Below are positions 18,590 to 28,293 of a DNA stretch of 39,059 bases, piece after piece. The stretch covers positions 2,003-41,061 of the forward strand of contig NZ_BBPQ01000076.1 of NCBI RefSeq assembly GCF_000787855.1, read 5' to 3'. The stretch's first letter is position 1, and every line of letters starts with the position of its first letter. A model generated the notes under the pieces. It ran no database searches and was not told the origin of the DNA. It saw nothing but the letters and a program-made list of their open reading frames with translations. Origin of the DNA: Streptacidiphilus anmyonensis. Its GTDB lineage: Bacteria; Actinomycetota; Actinomycetes; Streptomycetales; Streptomycetaceae. The position numbers and the translations under genes were made by a program.

Positions 18590-21298
18590 TCAGACTCCGA
18601 TTCCGTACTGGGCAACGGTCTTGGACACCAGCAGCGGCTCGGCGGTGCGCTTGCCGTTGTAGGCGGCGTAGTTCGCCATCACGCCGCGGCCGCCGAACGG
18701 GTCGTTGCCGTTGTCGACGTCCAGCAGCGTGCGGTTGACCGCGACGGTGTGGCGGTCGCGCAGCTTCTCGGCGAGCGCCTCGTCGGCGCCGTAGAGCATC
18801 GCGCCCATGGACCGCTCGGCGAAGTAGGGCGAGAAGAGCAGCTGCTCCAACTGCTCGGCGTGGTCGTAGACGACGACGTTGAACAGCGGGGAGAAGAACT
18901 CGCTGATGTCGGGCTGGTCCTCGATGTCGCGCACCAGGACCGTCGGGCGCACCAGGCCGGTGCGGAAGTCGACCTCGCCGCCGTGCACCACGTGGTCCCG
19001 GTTGCGCAGCAGGAACTCGGTGGTGGCGCGGATGGCGGAGTCGTAGTAGACGGCGCCGTAGTCGGCGTCCGGGTCGCGGAACCCGCCGTGGCGCAGCTCG
19101 GCGAGGCGCTTGGTGAGGCCGCCGACGAAGCGGTCCTTGACCGAGGAGTGGACCAGGAGCACGTCGGGGCCGAAGCAGTCCTGGCCGGAGTTGTGCAGCC
19201 GGATCCGGATGGCGTCCTCGATCGCGCGGTCGCCGTCGGCGTCGGGTCCCACCACGAAGGGGTTGATGCCCTGGCCGAAGAAGAGCATGAGCTGGTCGCG
19301 GCGGAGCTTGCCGCGCAGGTCCTCGGCGTTGTTGTAGGCGCCGGTGAAGACCACCACGTTGGCCTCGGCGGCGGGCCCGGTGACGAACTGACGCTGGTTC
19401 AGCGTGGACATCTCGATCGGCAGCCCGTGCACGGGGGCGAGCAGCTCGTGCAGGCGGCGGGTGGTCCCGGCGACCTGGCTGGAGGGCCGCATCGTGATCC
19501 GCTCGACGAACAGCGAGGGCACGATCGCGTGCAGCACGTAGGTGTAGAGCAGGATGTTGGACGACATGAAGCCGGCGAGCTGCCCGACGCGCTTGGGCCG
19601 GAACCGGCGGATCTCGTCGACGGCCCCTTCGAGGGTGGTGATCGAGTCCTCGATCTCCTCCTCGACGGCCTTGCGCACGGAGATCTCGGTGAGGATGGCG
19701 GCCACCGACTCGGGCTGCTCGCGCAGGAACGCGACGGTGTCGTGCAGGGCGCGCAGCCGGTCGGGCAGCGGCACGTCGGCGGCGGCCAGCGAGGACACCG
19801 GCACCACCGGGCGGGCCGCCTTGTCGCCCATCGCGTTGCCGGCCAGGCGGCGCAGCTCCACCATGTCGGGCTTGCCGTTGGCGTTCAGCGGCAGCTCGTC
19901 GACGACCAGCACCCGGTTGGGCTGCTCGTAGGAGGGCAGCAGCGCGTCGATCTCGCGCCGCCACAGCTGGGCGCTCGCGAGGTCGGGGTCGGCGACCACG
20001 AAGACCAGCTGGCAGCCGCGCCGCTCGTCGTCGAGCGCGACGACCTTGACGGGGCGGCCGCACGCCTCGGCGCGCCGCTCGATCGACTCGGGGTAGAGGG
20101 TGTGGCCGAGGCGGTGCACCGCGTACTTGCGGCCGACGACGTAGAGGTTGCCCTGGGTGTCCCAGTAGCCGAGGTCCTGGGTGTGGTAGTCCTCGGAGGC
20201 GTTGGGCGCGACGGTGCCGTCCTCGGCCAGGTAGCCGACCATCATCGCGGGGCTGCGCACGATGATCTCGCCGGTGCTGCCGATCGGCACCGGGCTGCCG
20301 TCGGCGTCGACGATGGTGACCTCGACGCCGTCGAGCGGGCGGCCGCAGCCCTCGGGGTTGTCCAGGCTGGCGAGCGCGATGTTGCCGGCCTCGTTGCTGC
20401 CGTAGCCGTCGAGCACCGGCAGGCCGAAGGTGGCGGAGAAGCGGGCCGCGAAAGTGCTGCTGACCGGCGCGCCGCCGACGCACCACATGCGCACGGTGGC
20501 CAGCTCGACCATCAGCTGCGGGCGGCGCTCGGTGAGGTTGAGGATGCTGTGCAGGGTGGACGGGGTGGCGTCGACCACGGTCGCCCCGGCCTCCGAGCCG
20601 ATCTTGAGCGCCTGGTCGAGCCGGTTGGTCGGCGTCACGATGAGGGTGCAGCGCAGCCGCCACCAGATCAGCACCAGGGTCAGGCCGTAGAAGTGGGAGA
20701 ACGGCACCAGCGGCAGCAGCACGTCGGTGTCCTGGTAGCCCATCCGCTCCCGGGAGCGCTCCAGGTCGTCGAGCAGCGCGTGGCCGGAGCGGACGATGCC
20801 CTTGGGCAGCCCGGTCGATCCGGAGGACCAGGTGATCAGGGCGTCGGTGCGCCGCTCCCAGGCGGAGAAGTCCAGCGCGGCGTCGGCGGCCGTGTCCGCC
20901 CCGGCCTCGTCCGACGCGGGGTCCGCCGCGTCGAGGGCGGCGTCGAGCGGGAAGGTCCGCACGTGGTCGGCGATGGCCTCGCCCCGGTGGGAGACCGCCC
21001 ACGGCGCCTTGGTCAGCATCGCGACCCGGGTGCACTCCTGGGGCGTCTGCCGGTCGTCGAGCAGCACGATGGACACGTCCAGGTGCATCAGCGCGAGCAT
21101 GGCGGTCACCATGGACGGCGAGTTGTCGGCCTTGAGCAGCACCCGCTCGCCCGCCTGGACGCCGGTGCGGCGCAGCATCGCCCCGAGTCTGAGGGCGTCA
21201 CCGGCGATCTCGTCGGCCGTCCTGACGCCGGATCCGGTGACCAGGGTCGCCTGGTTTCGTTCCACGATCTCTCCTAGGTCGTCGTTGTGAGGCCGCAT
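18590..21298 (-). CDS. AMP-forming acyl ligase fused to aldehyde dehydrogenase
   Basis: A 902-residue two-domain protein. Residues 1-490 are an ANL adenylating enzyme: A3 TWSSGSTGLPKGI (156-168), A5 GYGSNEAG, A7/A8 HTQDLGYWD and VVGRKYAVHR, and A10 NANGKPD. Residues about 510-902 are an aldehyde dehydrogenase with catalytic Cys708 in HNSGQDCFGPD and a VVFTGAYNNAEDL nucleotide-site loop. The general-base Glu motif (ELGGK in the family) reads FFGQGINP, so the Glu is absent, as in some acylating enzymes that work on thioesters. The likely reaction is carboxylate to acyl-AMP to enzyme thioester to aldehyde with NAD(P)H. ATG 21298 overlaps the MmpL stop; a GTG at 21265 has a better ribosome site (AGGAG). 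Confidence 0.88.
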   Translation of the reverse strand: MRPHNDDLGEIVERNQATLVTGSGVRTADEIAGDALRLGAMLRRTGVQAGERVLLKADNSPSMVTAMLALMHLDVSIVLLDDRQTPQECTRVAMLTKAPWAVSHRGEAIADHVRTFPLDAALDAADPASDEAGADTAADAALDFSAWERRTDALITWSSGSTGLPKGIVRSGHALLDDLERSRERMGYQDTDVLLPLVPFSHFYGLTLVLIWWRLRCTLIVTPTNRLDQALKIGSEAGATVVDATPSTLHSILNLTERRPQLMVELATVRMWCVGGAPVSSTFAARFSATFGLPVLDGYGSNEAGNIALASLDNPEGCGRPLDGVEVTIVDADGSPVPIGSTGEIIVRSPAMMVGYLAEDGTVAPNASEDYHTQDLGYWDTQGNLYVVGRKYAVHRLGHTLYPESIERRAEACGRPVKVVALDDERRGCQLVFVVADPDLASAQLWRREIDALLPSYEQPNRVLVVDELPLNANGKPDMVELRRLAGNAMGDKAARPVVPVSSLAAADVPLPDRLRALHDTVAFLREQPESVAAILTEISVRKAVEEEIEDSITTLEGAVDEIRRFRPKRVGQLAGFMSSNILLYTYVLHAIVPSLFVERITMRPSSQVAGTTRRLHELLAPVHGLPIEMSTLNQRQFVTGPAAEANVVVFTGAYNNAEDLRGKLRRDQLMLFFGQGINPFVVGPDADGDRAIEDAIRIRLHNSGQDCFGPDVLLVHSSVKDRFVGGLTKRLAELRHGGFRDPDADYGAVYYDSAIRATTEFLLRNRDHVVHGGEVDFRTGLVRPTVLVRDIEDQPDISEFFSPLFNVVVYDHAEQLEQLLFSPYFAERSMGAMLYGADEALAEKLRDRHTVAVNRTLLDVDNGNDPFGGRGVMANYAAYNGKRTAEPLLVSKTVAQYGIGV

Positions 21299-23556
21299 CA
21301 GTGCTCGCCCACCGCGCCGGAGATCCGGCGGCTGAGGCGCTTCATGGGTTCCGGCGCCCACCAGGCGGCGGCCCCGGTCACCTTGAGGAAGGCCGGCACG
21401 AGCACCCCGCGGATGACCACCGCGTCGAGGATCACGGCGAGGCCGGTGCCGATGCCGAACAGCTTCGCCAGCGAGACGCCGGAGACGGCCGTCGAGAAGA
21501 AGGACACCGCGAGGATCGCCGCCGCCGCCGTGATGATCGGACCGCTGCCGCCGAGCCCCTCGCGCACGGACAGGAACGGGTCGCCGGTGCGGGTGTAGCG
21601 CTCCTTGATCCGGGACAGGACGAACATCTCGTAGTCCATGGACAGCGCGTAGGCGATGCAGAGCAGCAGCACCGGCATGGTCACCGCGATCGGTGCGGGG
21701 GTGACGTCGAGCAGGTTCGCCAGGTGCCCGTCCTGGAACACCCAGATCATCGCGCCGAGCACCGCGCCGAGCCCGAGGGCGTTGAACAGCACCGCCTTGA
21801 CCGGCAGCAGCACGCTGCCGGTCGCGAGGCCGAGCAGCACCAGGGTGAGCAGCGCGGCCAGGCCGATGCCGAGCGGCAGCCGTGCGCCGATCGACGCGGT
21901 CACGTCGACGTACTGGGCGGCCAGGCCGCCGACGTCGACCCGGTGGCCGCCGGGCACGGCGACCGCGCGCACGTCGTGCACCAGCCGCTCACCGTCCGGG
22001 GAGTAGGCGACCACGTCGTTGTCGACCTGGAGCAGGGTCGCCGCGCCGGAGGTGAGGCCGGGCAGCGGTCCGGCCGCGCCGACCAGCCGGCCGTGCTCGA
22101 ACCGCCCGGCCGCGCTGGTCACCGAGGTGACGTGCGGGACCTCGGACAGCCGGGCGGCGAACGCCGGCAGGTCGCTCCCGGTGGCGGCGCCCGGCCAGTT
22201 CTCGCTGATCAGCGTGAGGGCGTTCTCGTCGTCGGCGGCGAACTGCCCGCGGGCGATGTCGGCGACCACGCGGCTCTCCGCACCCTTGGGCAGGGCCCGC
22301 TCGTCGGGCACGCCGAACTGGGCGCCCAGCAGCGGCCCCGCCATCACCAGGAGCACGCCCGCCACCAGGACGCCCGCCAGCAGCGGGCGGCGCATGACCG
22401 CCCCGGCGATCCGGCCCCAGGTCCGGTCCTGCGGCGCCTTGGCCTCGGCGGACTCGCCCGAGCTGCGGCGCCGGCGCACGGCCCGGCTGTCGATCCGGTC
22501 GCCGACCAGCAGCAGCGCGGCGGGCAGCGGCAGCAGCGCGCAGAGCACCGTGATCGCGACGACGGCCACACCCGCGTAGGCGAAGGAGCTGAGGAAGTAC
22601 TGCTTGAAGACCACCAGGGTGCTGAGCACCGCCGCGACGATCGCGCCGCTGAAGACCACCGTGCGTCCGGCCGTCCGCAGCGTCGCCGCCAGCGCCTGCG
22701 GCCCGGCCAGGCCTCCCGCGCGTTCCTCCCGGTAGCGGGAGACGATCAGCAGGCTGTAGTCGACGGACAGTCCGAGGCCCAGCGCCGTGGTGAGGTTGAC
22801 GGCGAACACCGACACCGAGGTCGCCTGCCCGAGCCCGGTGAGGACGGCCAGCGAGCCGGAGATGGACAGCACGCCGACCGCCAGGGGCAGCAGGGCGGCC
22901 AGCACCCCGCGGAAGACGAAGAAGAGCAGGATCAGCGTCAGCGGCAGCGCGATGCCCTCGGAGGCGGCGAGGTCGTTGTCGGTCTGGTTGGTGAGGTCGT
23001 TGGTCACCTGCGCGACGCCGCCGAACCGCACGGTGACCGGCCCCGTCGTCCGTGCCAGCTCGGCGTGGAGCTTGTTCGTCGTGCGCGCGACGGCGTCCTC
23101 GTCGCCGCTGACGTTGACGGTCGTCAGCGCGCTGTGGCCGTCGCGCGAGCGCAGTCCCGCGTCGCCGGTGGCGAAGTAGCTGTCCACGACGTGGACCCCG
23201 GGCTGCGCCTTCAGCACGTCGAGCAGGTGACGGCCGGTCGTGGCCGCCTGCGGCGCGTCGACCGTGCCGGAGGCGTCCTGCACCAGCAGCACCAGGTCGG
23301 CCTGTCCGGCCGGGAACTTCGACGCGAGCAGCTGGGCCGCCTGCGAGGAGTCCGAGGCCGGGTCGTCGAACCCGCCGTTCTTCATCGCCGCGGACGCCCC
23401 GCCCGCCAGCGCCCCCGTCAGCACCAGGAACAGCACGCTGAGCCAGAGCACCAGGCGGGGCCGGCGCAGCGGGAACGGAAGCCGACGGGCGCTCGTGGCC
23501 GTGCCGGGGTCGGGACGCGGCTCGGCCGCGACCGGTGTCGTGGGCATGGAGGACAC
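21298..23556 (-). CDS. MmpL/RND-family transporter
   Basis: A 752-residue MMPL protein with duplicated halves: one helix, a large extracellular loop and a five-helix bundle, twice. The proton-relay Asp-Tyr pairs are Asp266-Tyr267 in SVDYSLLIVSRY and Asp641-Tyr642 in SMDYEMFVLSRI. GTG 23556 has GGAG 9 bases upstream. The family exports lipids or lipid-like metabolites in actinomycetes, including ActII-3 in an antibiotic cluster. Placed directly after the PKS, it likely exports a lipophilic product or intermediate, alongside the DHA2 exporter. Confidence 0.92.
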   Translation of the reverse strand: MSSMPTTPVAAEPRPDPGTATSARRLPFPLRRPRLVLWLSVLFLVLTGALAGGASAAMKNGGFDDPASDSSQAAQLLASKFPAGQADLVLLVQDASGTVDAPQAATTGRHLLDVLKAQPGVHVVDSYFATGDAGLRSRDGHSALTTVNVSGDEDAVARTTNKLHAELARTTGPVTVRFGGVAQVTNDLTNQTDNDLAASEGIALPLTLILLFFVFRGVLAALLPLAVGVLSISGSLAVLTGLGQATSVSVFAVNLTTALGLGLSVDYSLLIVSRYREERAGGLAGPQALAATLRTAGRTVVFSGAIVAAVLSTLVVFKQYFLSSFAYAGVAVVAITVLCALLPLPAALLLVGDRIDSRAVRRRRSSGESAEAKAPQDRTWGRIAGAVMRRPLLAGVLVAGVLLVMAGPLLGAQFGVPDERALPKGAESRVVADIARGQFAADDENALTLISENWPGAATGSDLPAFAARLSEVPHVTSVTSAAGRFEHGRLVGAAGPLPGLTSGAATLLQVDNDVVAYSPDGERLVHDVRAVAVPGGHRVDVGGLAAQYVDVTASIGARLPLGIGLAALLTLVLLGLATGSVLLPVKAVLFNALGLGAVLGAMIWVFQDGHLANLLDVTPAPIAVTMPVLLLCIAYALSMDYEMFVLSRIKERYTRTGDPFLSVREGLGGSGPIITAAAAILAVSFFSTAVSGVSLAKLFGIGTGLAVILDAVVIRGVLVPAFLKVTGAAAWWAPEPMKRLSRRISGAVGEH

Positions 23557-23619
23557 GGAAACCAGCTCCTGGTGGTTCGGGCGTTCGCGTGCGGGAGGTG
23601 GGGCGACGGCGAGGCGGCG

Positions 23620-26600
23620 TCAGGCGGTCGTCGCGGCAGCGGCGGCAGCGGCGGCGCGCAGCCGGCCGAGCTCCTCGGCGACGGTGGCGACCGAGGAGCG
23701 GATCTGCTCGTCGGTGTGCTCGGAGGTGATGAAGAACCGCAGCCGCGCCTCGGACTCCGGGACCGCGGGGTACATGATCGGGTTGACGCTGATGCCCCGG
23801 TCGAACAGCGCCTCGGCGAGCTGGAGCGTCATCGCGGAGTCCCCGACGATGCACGGCACGACCGGTGAGTCGGAGCTCGGCCCGGTGTCCAGCCCGGCCT
23901 TGCGGGATTCGGCGAGGAACAGCTCCGCGTTCGCGCGCAGGCGCTCGAGCCGCTCCGGCTCGTCGCGCATGGCGCGGATCGCGGCCAGCGCGGCGGCGGT
24001 GTTGGGCGGGGTCATGCCGACGCTGTAGACGAAGCCCGGCACGCTGTACTTGAGGTAGCGCACCGCGTCCGCCGAGCCGCCGACGTAACCGCCGCAGCTG
24101 GACAGCGACTTGGACAGCGTTCCGGCCCACAGGTCGATCCGGGACCGGTCGACGCCGAAGTGGTCGCCGACGCCGCCGCCGTTCTTGCCGATCGTGCCGA
24201 TGCTGTGCGCCTCGTCGACCAGCACGATGGCGCCGTGCTTCTCCTTGACCTCGATCAGCTGGGGCAGGTCGACCAGGTCGCCGTCCATGCTGTAGACGCC
24301 CTCGACCACGATCAGGCAGCGGCGGTACTGCGCGCGGGCCCGGGTGAGCAGCTCGTCCAGGGCCGCCATGTCGTTGTGCGGGAAGGGCAGTCGGCGCGCG
24401 CCGGACAGCTTGCAGCCCTGAAGGATGCTGTCGTGGGCGAGTTCGTCGTGCACCACGAGGTCCTCGGCGCCGAGCAGGTGCCCGATCACGGAGACGTTGG
24501 TGGCGTGGCCGCTGACCATCACGATGGCGTCCTCGGTGCCCAGCAGCGAGGAGAGCTCGGCCTCCAGCTCCCGGTGCACCGGTCGGTCGCCGGACAGGAA
24601 GCGGCTGGCCGAGACCGAGCTGCCGTAGGTGTCGAGGGCCTCGTTCACGGCCTTCCTGATCGCCGGGTGGCCGGACAGCCCGAGGTAGTTGTAGCTGGAG
24701 AAGCAGACCAGCTCGCGGCCCTCGATCCGGGTGTTCGCGGTCGCGGTGCCCTCGTGCAGCAGGAAGTACGGGTTGCGGGTGCCGGGCTCGTCGATCTGCG
24801 CGGCGAGGGCCTTCGCCTCGGGGAAGTCCTCGATCCGGCGCTCCTGCTCCACGCCGCCGGCGGCGGGGGCGGCAGCCTGGGGTGCGGCCGGTTCGACCAC
24901 GGCCGTGGTGTCGATGCCGAGCAGTCCGGCGACGGCGTCGACGATCTCACGGATGGTCGGGCGGGGGGCGATGACGCCGCCGACGAGCTGGTCGGCGATC
25001 TGCGGCCAGGTGGTGCGGACCGAACCCACCAGCTCGGTCAGCATCAGCGAGTCGAAGCCGAGCTCCTGGACCACCAGGTGGTCGTCGTGCAGCTGGTCGA
25101 CCGGGAAGGCGCTGATCCGGGCGATGTGCTCGACGACCGCGGTGCGGACGGCGAGCCGCCCGGCCGCGGCCTCCGCCGCCGCAGTCGCAGTCGCAGTCGC
25201 CACCGGGACGGCCGGAGCAGCCAGAGCGGCGGGCACGGCGCGACCGGCCGCCGGTGCGGACGCCCGCACCACCGGCGCCGCCACCGCCTGGGCCGGAGCG
25301 AGCTCGGCGGCGAGTTCGGCGGAGAGCTCGCCGGCGCCGAAGCTGCGCAGCGTCGCGAGCTGTTCGCGCAGCAGGGACACGACCTCGTTCACGGGATGCT
25401 CCTTCACGGGGGGTTGGGGCAGCACGGTGGAGCGGACGGCCGCCGCCGGGGCGGCCGGCCGGGGGGTCGGCTGACCGGTCGGCTGGGCGGTCGCCGCGGG
25501 GGTCGCCGGCTCCTGGGCGGCGGCCGCGGCCCGTCGGGCGACCTGGGTGGCGAAGCGCTCGTGCGGCTCCTGCGCCTGGACCCAGTAGCGGCGGGTGCGC
25601 AGCGGGGACGGCGGCAGCGAGAGCAGCCGCGGCGGCGTCCCCTCGAACAGCGGCGTCAGGTCGACGGGGATGCCGAGGACGGCCAGTCGGCCGAGCCCGG
25701 CGAGGAACGTGCGGGCGTCGTCGGGCTCGTCGCCGGACAGGGCGACGTAGTGCACGCCCTCCTGTTCGCGGAGGTTGTGCCGGACGGTGTTCAGCAGTGC
25801 GTGGCCGCCCGCGAGTTGGACGTAGATCCGGACGCCCGCCTGGTGGGCCGCGTCCGCGGCGTCGGCGAAGCGGACCGGGGCCAGCGCGTGCCGCGCCCAC
25901 AGTTCCCTGATCTGCTCGGGGTCGGCGCACGATCCGCCGGACACCGAGGAGACGAAGGCCAGCTGCGGTGCGGAGAGGCGCGCGGCGGCGAGGTCGGCGG
26001 TGATGCCCTCGCGCGTGCTGTCCAGCAGCGGTGAGTGGAAGGCGTTGGAGACCTCCAGCCGCACCGCGCCGATGCCCTCGGCGGCGCAACGCCGCTCGGT
26101 CTCGGCGAGCCCGGCCTCGGTTCCGCTGACCACGGTCTGGCCGGGGTGGTTGTAGGCGCTCGGCCAGGCTCCGTCGATGTCGCGGACCAGGTTCTCGACG
26201 CGCTCCGCGCCGGCGCGCAGGGCGAGCATGCCGCCACGCGCCTCGGCCTCGGCGGCGCGCATCCGGCGGCCTCGGGCGGCGAGCAGGCCGATGGCGTCCT
26301 CGTCGCTCAGCACTCCGGCGATCGCGGCGGCCGGGAACTCGCCGACGCTGTGCCCGAGCGCCAGGTCGGGGCGCACCGCGCAGTCCATGGCCAGCCGGGC
26401 CACGGACAGCCCGAGCAGGCCCAGCGCGGGCTGGCAGACGTCGGTGCCGGTGAGTCGGGCGCGCCCCTCGTCGGTGGCGGCCTGCGGACCGTGGACGGCG
26501 TCGACGGCGGAGAAGCCGGCCTGCTCGCGCAGCACGCGGTCCAGTGCCTCGGCGCGGTCGCGGACGACGGCGGACCGCTGGAACACGTCGGCGAGCATGC

Positions 26601-28293
26601 CCGGCCGCTGGCTGCCCTGGCCGGGGAAGAGGAAGGCCAGCTGGCGCTTCTTGGCCGGCAGCGGGGACTTCCCGGCGAACCCGGCGGCGCCCAGTGCGCC
26701 GGTCTCGCCCTCGGCCAGCCGCTCCTGGGCCTGCGTCAGCTTCTCGCGCAGTTCGGCCAGGTCGGCGGCGACGACGGCGAGCCGCGCGGGCAGGTGGTCG
26801 CGCTGGGCGAGGGTCCACGCCAGCTCGCGGACGGTGGCCTCGGGCTGGTCGTCGAGCTCGGCGAGCAGCCGGCCGATGTGCTCGGCCAGCAGGGCGGGCG
26901 TGCCGGCCGACAGCAGGAAGAGCTCGGGCCGCGCGCCCTCGGCCGCCATCTCCGTGGTCTGTGCGTTCTCCGAGTGCTCCGCCGTGGTCGGGGCTGCGGG
27001 CGCGTCCTCGATCACCACGTGGACGTTGGTGCCGCCGAAGCCGAAGCCGTTCACCCCGACGCGTCGCGGTGAGACCTCCGCCGGCCAGGGGACGGGTTCG
27101 GCCGCGATCCGCAGTCCGGCCTCGGCCAGCCCGACCTCCGGGTCCACGTCGGTCTCGGGCTGCGGCACGACCGTGCCGTGGTGGAGCACCAGCGCGGCCT
27201 TGATGACGCTGGCCATCCCGGCGGCGCTGAGGCTGTGCCCGATCATGCTCTTGACGGAGGACAGGTACGAGCCCCGGTCGGGGCCGGCGTCCAGGCTGTC
27301 CTGGCGGTCGGCGGTGCGCACCGCCTTGATGGCCTCCAGCTCGGTGCGGTCGCCGACGACCGTCGCGGTGCCGTGCGCCTCGATGAAGCCGACCGAGTCC
27401 ATGGTGCACTCGGCGTCGGCGTAGGCGCGTCGCAGCGCGATCTCCTGGCCCTGCTGACGGGGGGTCATCGGCCCGTCGGTGATGCCGTCGTTGGAGCAGC
27501 CGACGCCGCGCACGACGGCGTAGATCCGGTCGCCTGCGGCGACGGCGTCCTCCAGGGGTCTCAGCACGACGGCGCCGACGCCCTCGCCGAGGACGAACCC
27601 GTCCGCCCGGCGGTCGAACGGGCGGCACACCCCGGCCTGCGAGAGCGCGCCGACCTTGGCGAACCCGACCAGCCCGTTGGGCGCGAGCGCCAGGTACGCG
27701 CCGCCGACGATCGCCTCGCGGCAGTGCCCGGCGCGCAGGTGGGTGACCGCCTCGTACAGGGCGATCAGGCTGGAGGAGCAGGCGGCGTCGACGGTGAAGC
27801 TCGGGCCGCCGAGGTCGTAGTACTGGCTGACGGTGGCGGCGGCCATGTTCAGCAGCACGCCGGGGACGGTGAACGGCTGGATCTGCTTGACGTCCGGGCT
27901 GTACTCGGCGTACTCCGAGCTGCTCATCGCGAAGAACACGCCGGTCGTGGCCCGGTCGAACGGGCGGCGCTCCCATCCGGCGTCCTGAAGGGCCTCGCGG
28001 GAGACCTGGAGCAGCAGGCGGTGCTGCGGGTCCATGTTCTGCACGCGGCGCGGCGACATCCGGAAGTGCGCGGCGTCGAACTGGTCGACGCCGTCGATCA
28101 CCGCGATCTGGTCCGTGTAGGAGCCCTTGGCGCCGCGCTTGTCGTCCGGGTCGAAGTACTCGGCGTGGTCCCACCGGTCCGAGGGGACCGAGGTGAACTG
28201 CCTGCGTCCGCTGAGCAGCAGTCGCCAGTAGTCCTGCAGGTTCTGTGCCCCTGGGAAGCGGCAGCCCATTCCAACGATTGCGATGTCGCGCAC
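23620..28293 (-). CDS. type I PKS: KS-AT-ACP-alpha-oxoamine synthase
   Basis: A 1557-residue single module without reductive domains. KS (1-430) has Cys172 in DAACSSSLIALY, His307 in EAHGTA and His353 in MIGHSLSAAG. AT (about 550-900) has Ser649 in GHSVGE and a malonyl-type NAFHSP (750-755). A Pro/Ala-rich linker (about 910-1050) precedes one ACP, Ser1082 in LGFDSLMLTE. The C-terminus (about 1155-1540) is a PLP alpha-oxoamine synthase with SSYNYLGLSGHP, DEAHSIG (1360-1366) and the Schiff-base Lys1395 in GTLSKSLSS. It should extend an acyl starter by one malonyl unit and release it by decarboxylative condensation with an amino acid, giving an alpha-aminoketone, as the C-terminal half of RedL does in undecylprodigiosin biosynthesis. 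Starter and amino acid are unknown. GTG 28293 follows GAGG. Confidence 0.94.
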   Translation of the reverse strand: MRDIAIVGMGCRFPGAQNLQDYWRLLLSGRRQFTSVPSDRWDHAEYFDPDDKRGAKGSYTDQIAVIDGVDQFDAAHFRMSPRRVQNMDPQHRLLLQVSREALQDAGWERRPFDRATTGVFFAMSSSEYAEYSPDVKQIQPFTVPGVLLNMAAATVSQYYDLGGPSFTVDAACSSSLIALYEAVTHLRAGHCREAIVGGAYLALAPNGLVGFAKVGALSQAGVCRPFDRRADGFVLGEGVGAVVLRPLEDAVAAGDRIYAVVRGVGCSNDGITDGPMTPRQQGQEIALRRAYADAECTMDSVGFIEAHGTATVVGDRTELEAIKAVRTADRQDSLDAGPDRGSYLSSVKSMIGHSLSAAGMASVIKAALVLHHGTVVPQPETDVDPEVGLAEAGLRIAAEPVPWPAEVSPRRVGVNGFGFGGTNVHVVIEDAPAAPTTAEHSENAQTTEMAAEGARPELFLLSAGTPALLAEHIGRLLAELDDQPEATVRELAWTLAQRDHLPARLAVVAADLAELREKLTQAQERLAEGETGALGAAGFAGKSPLPAKKRQLAFLFPGQGSQRPGMLADVFQRSAVVRDRAEALDRVLREQAGFSAVDAVHGPQAATDEGRARLTGTDVCQPALGLLGLSVARLAMDCAVRPDLALGHSVGEFPAAAIAGVLSDEDAIGLLAARGRRMRAAEAEARGGMLALRAGAERVENLVRDIDGAWPSAYNHPGQTVVSGTEAGLAETERRCAAEGIGAVRLEVSNAFHSPLLDSTREGITADLAAARLSAPQLAFVSSVSGGSCADPEQIRELWARHALAPVRFADAADAAHQAGVRIYVQLAGGHALLNTVRHNLREQEGVHYVALSGDEPDDARTFLAGLGRLAVLGIPVDLTPLFEGTPPRLLSLPPSPLRTRRYWVQAQEPHERFATQVARRAAAAAQEPATPAATAQPTGQPTPRPAAPAAAVRSTVLPQPPVKEHPVNEVVSLLREQLATLRSFGAGELSAELAAELAPAQAVAAPVVRASAPAAGRAVPAALAAPAVPVATATATAAAEAAAGRLAVRTAVVEHIARISAFPVDQLHDDHLVVQELGFDSLMLTELVGSVRTTWPQIADQLVGGVIAPRPTIREIVDAVAGLLGIDTTAVVEPAAPQAAAPAAGGVEQERRIEDFPEAKALAAQIDEPGTRNPYFLLHEGTATANTRIEGRELVCFSSYNYLGLSGHPAIRKAVNEALDTYGSSVSASRFLSGDRPVHRELEAELSSLLGTEDAIVMVSGHATNVSVIGHLLGAEDLVVHDELAHDSILQGCKLSGARRLPFPHNDMAALDELLTRARAQYRRCLIVVEGVYSMDGDLVDLPQLIEVKEKHGAIVLVDEAHSIGTIGKNGGGVGDHFGVDRSRIDLWAGTLSKSLSSCGGYVGGSADAVRYLKYSVPGFVYSVGMTPPNTAAALAAIRAMRDEPERLERLRANAELFLAESRKAGLDTGPSSDSPVVPCIVGDSAMTLQLAEALFDRGISVNPIMYPAVPESEARLRFFITSEHTDEQIRSSVATVAEELGRLRAAAAAAAATTA

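Noticed and set aside
23620-28293. The locus as a plain prodiginine cluster because of the RedL-like domain order.
   Set aside because: Genes for the bipyrrole aldehyde, the RedH/PigC condensing enzyme and the methyltransferase are absent, while ArgRS, the YqcI/YcgG protein and the ligase-ALDH fusion are foreign to it.
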